From Branchiostoma floridae (lineage: Eukaryota; Chordata; Leptocardii; Amphioxiformes; Branchiostomatidae), in the NCBI RefSeq assembly GCF_000003815.2, contig NC_049979.1:28392249-28456248 (forward strand): a stretch of DNA of 64,000 bases, given 5' to 3'. The notes under the pieces were generated by a model. The model saw nothing but the letters and a program-made list of their open reading frames with translations. It was not told the DNA's origin and ran no database searches. Shown in pieces: positions 59,230-64,000 of the stretch (the stretch's first letter is position 1; each line of letters begins with the position of its first letter). A program made the position numbers and the translations under genes.

Positions 59230-59480
59230 CACCCCGCGACCCCACAGATCAGCACATATCCACCTCTCGGCTCCGCGCATCCTTTCCCAACTCCCGAGGG
59301 AAATCAACGCGCCACGCAGAAGTTCGGAGGGGGGCTTGCCCTTCCCATTTTTGCCGCCACACTCCAACAACGACGGCTATCGCCTCATCCTTAATATCAC
59401 ATTCGCCAGTGTCCGTGACGGCGGACATATTCTGCGGCGATATTCAATTTGACGTGCGGAGATGATCTTGGATCATAGTT
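59230..59480. promoter_or_regulatory. candidate cis-regulatory island upstream of exon a
   Basis: GC-rich unique block with CTCGGCTCCGCGCATCC, GACGGCGGACATATTCTGCG and GCGGCGATATTCAATTTGAC. ORFs on the plus strand are unrecognised. Confidence 0.3.
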
Positions 59481-60299
59481 CCCGCGCCCCTTGTTCTGGC
59501 GTATATAGCAGTATCTGATAAGGTTTGATGAGCAACTAGGGTTAGGTTGAGACAGGTCTTGATTTATTTTAATATCATATACAATAAATATAAAATAGCG
59601 AGTGCAAGGACTGGAAATTGAAAATGAAACTCAGGTCTGCACTCTACTCTCAAATATCTCTTTTGTAATGCAGCATACATCATGACAATGTACATGTACA
59701 ATGTGCATGTAATGATTTCATAGTTACATCCTACACAAGATTTGTACAAACATTTAGTATTTGTACAAACAAGTATACTGCTTACATACAATCAGAACTC
59801 AAAATACATTTCTTGGTCAACTTGCACTGGACAAGTGCAGATGAGAAAAAATTCTTTGCACGAAAAGAAAATTACTTGCACCACCAAAAGAAGCCTTATA
59901 TGTCTACTCCTTAAAATTTCTGTATTTCTGAGTAATTAATATTATTAGAAAGATCAGAACGATGGATTGTACACTTACATGGGTAATTATTTGTTTTTTT
60001 AATTAGCACATTTCATTGTTAACTTCAAACAGTGCATACAGCTGCTGCAGCAGTTTCATAATGAGATGAATTTATTTAGGCCCAAATACAGACAATCTTT
60101 ACAACAGTTACTGGACAAAATTTATGGATTACTTCTGGACATTCTGAGTGACATCCATCACTCTTCTTCAGGGTGACTGGATTGGAAGAACAATTCAATA
60201 CACAGTACATCTAACTGGAAAAACTCATAAGGATCGTAGACTCAGAAAACTTGTGACACTGTGTAAATCAATTATTGTAATGTAAATTAATTAAGCCAG

Positions 60300-60690
60300 T
60301 GAAACTTGATATCCAGAGCTAATTGAAGACGAATATCACTTTATGGTTGTATGTCCCAAGTATTCTGATATACATGTACAAAATTCGCTGTACACAAGGC
60401 TGTCATCTTATACACAAGGGTTTATCTCGATGGACCTGAAGTGCAAATTCAAATACATCATGACATGTGACAATCCCTGCATGACAGATATAGGAAAATA
60501 TATCAAAGAAGGTTTAGACATTAGAAATTCCCCAAATGATTGTAAAAGCCTCCAATGATTGTAAGAAACTTATCCCATACTACAACTTCTGTATTAGTTA
60601 GATAAGCGTTAAGTTATAGAACTGTAGTTATGTAGATGCCATACTTTGTACCCCGTACAATTGTTGTGCAATAAAACTATAATATAATAT
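60300..60690 (+). mobile_element. 3' end of a non-LTR retrotransposon (LINE), copy 2
   Basis: The plus-strand frame reads ELIEDEYHFMVVCPKYSDIH and on to about 60,558. EDEYHF followed by CPKY is the usual C-terminal motif of LINE ORF2 proteins. The 3' UTR follows, ending with AATAAAACTAT (signal at about 60,670). The element is 5' truncated, as is common for LINEs. Copy 1, with a MITE insert, is at 5.9-6.3 kb in the opposite orientation. Confidence 0.85.
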
Positions 60691-60971
60691 AAACAGTTCT
60701 GTTCATTGAATGACACTACCCTTGTTCAACATGACTGGAAAGTGCTGCATTTTCGTGTCATGAACACTGTACAGCTCTCACTGTCAAGGCCGACTTCAAT
60801 TTTATTGCAAGCTACAAGTAGTGACACTGGGAGGGTCTGGTATTGACCTACATTTACAACTGCACATGTATATGTACCAAGGGAGTATATATCCGTCTAA
60901 TAGTATACCCTGACCTTCTTCTTGTCACGAAAGGACATCTAGTGGTTAGTTCTAAATATGATACAATCTAC

Positions 60972-61765
60972 TACCGTATTTTCTTGAATAATATACGCAC
61001 TTTGAAACCTTTCCAAATTTAAAAATGTGCCACATTACAAGTTGTTGCCAAAGATGGGGTGCGTACATTATTTGAGGTTATTGCATGGAAATATGGGAAA
61101 AGGACCTGGAATAGAGCATGGTGGTGCTACAGTTCAAGGAAGGATGCAAAACTATACAGTCATTGTTTTTGTGTGCAACATGTCTATCATAAAACAATTC
61201 ATACGTTTGTACAAAATGTAGAAACAAGGACAGTGGGGGTTTATGTAGCCTGTGTTTACACAAGCTCTCGCCGGCTGGGCTTAATGACCCCCTCCCGGGA
61301 GGCGGCAATCTTAGGGCCGGCCGCTAGGGGCGCGATTTTAGTCAGGCTAGGGGTTTATGCAAAATGACTTCGGGAAAAGAAAACATAAATCTACCAAATT
61401 TCAAGATTAGTGAATTCGTCCATTTTACCTCGTTTTTTGTTAGATTTAGATTTTAGTTACATGTAGATGCATGGATTTGTTTGAGACATGCCCCGAATCA
61501 GGAGTGGGTATTTCAATTGGGGTGCGTATACGTACTTTATTCGTACTCCCGATGCAGAGGTTTGGCTCCAGCATTTTCAGGTGTTTTTATTGAGCTTTTT
61601 ATTTTGTGCTGTTTTCTTTACGTCTTCATGTGAAACGTTTGGCCGGAAGACATAAAAAAAACAGCACAAAATAAAAAGCCTGATAAAAGCGCTTTGAATC
61701 ATGTCAAATAAACAGCTGGAGCCAAACCTCTGCTTGGAGAGTACTTTACTCAAGAAAATATGGTA
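60972..61765. mobile_element. MITE with TACCGTATTTTCTTGAATAA ends
   Basis: The left end TACCGTATTTTCTTGAATAA then TATACGCAC is mirrored at the right by ACTCAAGAAAATATGGTA, with GGTGCGTAT further in. It contains a second, nested element near its right end. The 102-codon ORF inside is not recognised. Confidence 0.85.
61544..61743. mobile_element. 200-bp nested MITE with 8-bp target duplication
   Basis: The 30-base ends contain GTACTCCCGATGCAGAGG (left) and, reversed, GTACTCTCCAAGCAGAGG (right), both continuing TTTGGCTCCAGC. Flanks CTTTATTC (61,536-61,543) and CTTTACTC (61,744-61,751) match at 7 of 8 bases. Inside is a second mirrored pair, CTTTTTATTTTGTGCTGTTT and its complement. Confidence 0.87.
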
Positions 61766-61869
61766 ACACAAGTACTGAACCAGTTCCAGTGAACGGAGAA
61801 CCAGCTACATTTTTGCTGATACCGTACTATAGAGGACAACGACACATGTCATGTGGGCAGCGTGTGTTT

Positions 61870-62070
61870 GTGTGTCCCACATAGTGCACATGCTACGGAC
61901 AGCTGCCACCGCAAGGTCACTTTTATGACGGGACAGATTGCTGAGTTATCAGAATGCGAGCCGGTAGTTTAACGGCTGTCGGCTGACCTCGGATGTGCCT
62001 CGGACCATCGCTCATATCAGGAGCTGATTAATTGTCACGCAAGTCCGGAATGTCCCGGGGGATGACGATT
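61870..62070. promoter_or_regulatory. candidate cis-regulatory island upstream of exon a
   Basis: Unique, with AAGGTCACTTTTATGACGGG, CAGGAGCTGATTAATTGTCA and CGCAAGTCCGGAATGTCCCG. TGATTAATTG is a homeodomain-type site and AAGGTCA a nuclear-receptor half site. Confidence 0.35.
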
Positions 62071-63954
62071 TGTACAACGCCAGTGTGTGTGTACACTATG
62101 CTACGAACACCACCATCAGAAATTCAAACTTTTTTCCCTTTCAATATCTAAAAAAATCAATACATAAACATTTGTGTAACACTCCAAAATCATGTCTCTA
62201 TTATGAACATGAACAAGGTATTATGAACATGTTTACACGACCAGTACTGGACCAGGCCTATAAGTCAAATCTAGAGAGAGTTCCTTGATTTGGTCAAGAT
62301 ACTGAAACTTAGGAGAAAGTAAAGAATTCACGGCACAATAGATTTGAATTTATCCCACTAATGCAAAACGTGTTCAATATCAGTGTAGTTGCTATATCAT
62401 TCTGTGGATTTGTGAATGTGACTTGTGAGTAACTTGCTTGAAATTAGGGGTGCATGCTTTATTTGCAGTGCACACTTTAAGCAAGACAATTATGGGTCAG
62501 TTAACCCTTTCAAGACTTATGACACAGGCAGTGACACTGTAAATATCAGAGCAATTTTGTAATTATTATACCAAACTGAGTGTACATTAGGGACACATGT
62601 TCACTCAAACTTTCACCTAGTGAATGGTGCAATACTTACTGTGAATTCAGTTATTGCTGCAAGACTTCATTTTGTTACGGAACGAGAAATCTTTGTGTTA
62701 CATTTATTTAGTAACTACATTCAAAAAGCATGTTTGTGGCAGAAAGGTGAAAAGGGAAAACTTCAAAAATAAAACCACCGTGAACATTTCAAGCTTTACA
62801 GTATTTCTAAAGTGTCTCCTTATACGGAAAATGGGCCAGTAATGTTCCCTCCCGTCTGTTAAAGTGCAGGGTAAATTGGTACCTGTGCCCGTGCCTGACA
62901 CACGAACCACTTGTTGTAAGGCGGGGAGTGATGGATGGGCGCGAGACCCGCGGGCCGGGCGTGATTGATGCGTGCAGGGGCTGTATCGTGTTCAGGAACT
63001 GGATACGATTGGATGGTCGGCATTCCCGAAATAGTGTGTGATGAACCTGTATTTGTCACTCACGAGGGCGGTAATGACGCGTGGTGGCGTGGCCTGGCCA
63101 CAGCGGAGGTTTACATAACCAACAGAAATGATTTATTTTTGTATCAGCTGACAGCGAGAGGACTTTATGATGTTTATCTTCTCAAAAATTGGAAACATTT
63201 TGTTTTTGCTTGCACCATTTTTCCAAAAAAATTTTTCCCTTTTTGAAGTTTTTCAGATTTACTTCTTCAAAGAACAGTTAATGACCTAGACCAGATGGAT
63301 GTCACCATGGTTACTGGAAAAGTGACAGATACCCTGTGGAGCTTGGTTAAAATAATGTAGCAAGTAGCAAGACAGGGATAGAGGAGCTGGTCACCATTTA
63401 AGCATTGAGTAAAAATAAACAATGCAGTAGTTTTTTAGGCTATGCTACATTTGTATGTGAGGGTAATCTTTAAAAAATGCAGTTACATTTAGGATTATTC
63501 ACTTCAATTATTAGCATTACAAAAAAACAACATTTTCTCCATCTGTAACACACCAAACTGACTTGCTTTGGCCTTTAATTTTAGTATTGAAAGTTAGAGC
63601 AAAAGTTTTTCCTCTGGACCAATGACAACTTCTATGTCCAACACGCCCATATATGGAAAACCGAGCAGCTGTCCATCATACCACTGATGTGTGTGTGTAA
63701 GAAATACCACGTAATATATCCAGAAGTATGTTCTTGCCACTATATATGCAAATACTTTAGTTCTAATCTTTCCCTGAAGTGTAACAGTGGTTCTTTGTCA
63801 GGAAACCCCGCTGTTTGATTGATGGCTAAAGCCTGCGTCTCTTATTAATGCTGAAATCTGTCAACAACTTGAACCTGTGGTTAGAAAACTTTCAAAAGTT
63901 GTTGAACTTGAAGAGATGGAAAGGGAAGATATATGCATGTACTGAATATACTGT
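62071..63954. other. intron or upstream sequence, no exon found
   Basis: Apart from the GC-rich island at 62.9-63.1 and a TTCGCGGT-family end near 62,770-62,805 it shows no recognisable element and no KCTD3 first-exon match. Confidence 0.5.
62860..63130. promoter_or_regulatory. candidate cis-regulatory island near the window end
   Basis: GC-rich unique block with GAGACCCGCGGGCCGGGCGT and GGTAATGACGCGTGGTGGCG. The 93-codon ORF (62,965-63,246) over part of it is not a recognised protein and shows no KCTD3 first-exon signature on the minus strand. Confidence 0.3.
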
Positions 63955-64000
63955 CAATGTATTTAAATTTGCGCTGATTTAATCTTGTGGTAGGGAGAAA
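63955..64000. mobile_element. TTCGCGGT-family repeat cut by the window edge
   Basis: ATTTAAATTTGCGCTGATTT followed by GTGGTAGGGAGAAA resembles the left end of the copies at 31.4 and 33.3 kb and also 23.22-23.26 kb. Confidence 0.5.

Larger units (their letters stand above)
57617..60299. other. intron or upstream sequence, no exon found
   Basis: I searched the minus strand for the expected NVGGTRFSTS and WIPDSFF segments of the first BTB exons and saw no match. It contains three ATTGGYTGAAN(C/T)GCTAATT-like short repeats (57.70-57.82), a SINE-like repeat and one GC-rich island. Confidence 0.5.

Noticed and set aside
62965-63246. 93-codon plus-strand ORF as a possible gene
   Set aside because: Covers part of a GC-rich island and then AT-rich sequence with poly-T; no domain, no splice context.

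Overview
The window looks like nuclear DNA of an invertebrate deuterostome. Amphioxus (Branchiostoma) is my best guess: the one gene present is very close to vertebrate KCTD3, but it is broken into short exons by long introns and surrounded by small inverted-repeat transposons (MITEs), minisatellites and CA/TG tracts. The species is inferred, not proven. There is a 100-base assembly gap of N at 1939-2038.

One protein-coding gene is well supported. It lies on the minus strand from 56,284 down to a stop codon at 21,915-21,917, with a likely poly(A) signal at 21,283-21,288. Sixteen exons join in a single open frame with GT-AG introns and consistent phases. They encode 630 residues: the C-terminal part of a BTB/T1 domain, a linker, a WD40-type beta-propeller and a short acidic tail. 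From remembered family sequence this is the KCTD3/SHKBP1 family, closer to KCTD3. The first exon or exons (start codon and first part of the BTB domain) were not found and probably lie beyond 64,000. A 37-codon symmetric exon (32,484-32,594) fits the frame and may be an alternative cassette. The start of one WD40 exon, including its splice acceptor, is duplicated in tandem at 24,201-24,282.

Layout. 1-21.2 kb: gene-poor flank downstream of the gene, with foldback elements, MITEs of several families, simple repeats and a LINE 3' tail carrying a 136-bp MITE. 21.2-33.3 kb: compact 3' half of the gene (propeller exons, introns of 0.4-1.5 kb). 33.3-56.3 kb: the BTB exons separated by introns of 4.1, 13.4 and 5.3 kb, which hold tandem arrays, a hAT-like element with an 8-bp target-site duplication, and several GC-richer non-repetitive islands that could be enhancers. 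56.3-64 kb: intron or upstream sequence, beginning with a 1.3-kb array of a 37-bp minisatellite, followed by a second LINE tail, nested MITEs and more GC-rich islands.

I see no CRISPR array, rRNA, convincing tRNA, intact transposase or bacterial-type operon. The notable material is the gene's splicing architecture and the transposon and repeat structure, not a new multi-gene system.
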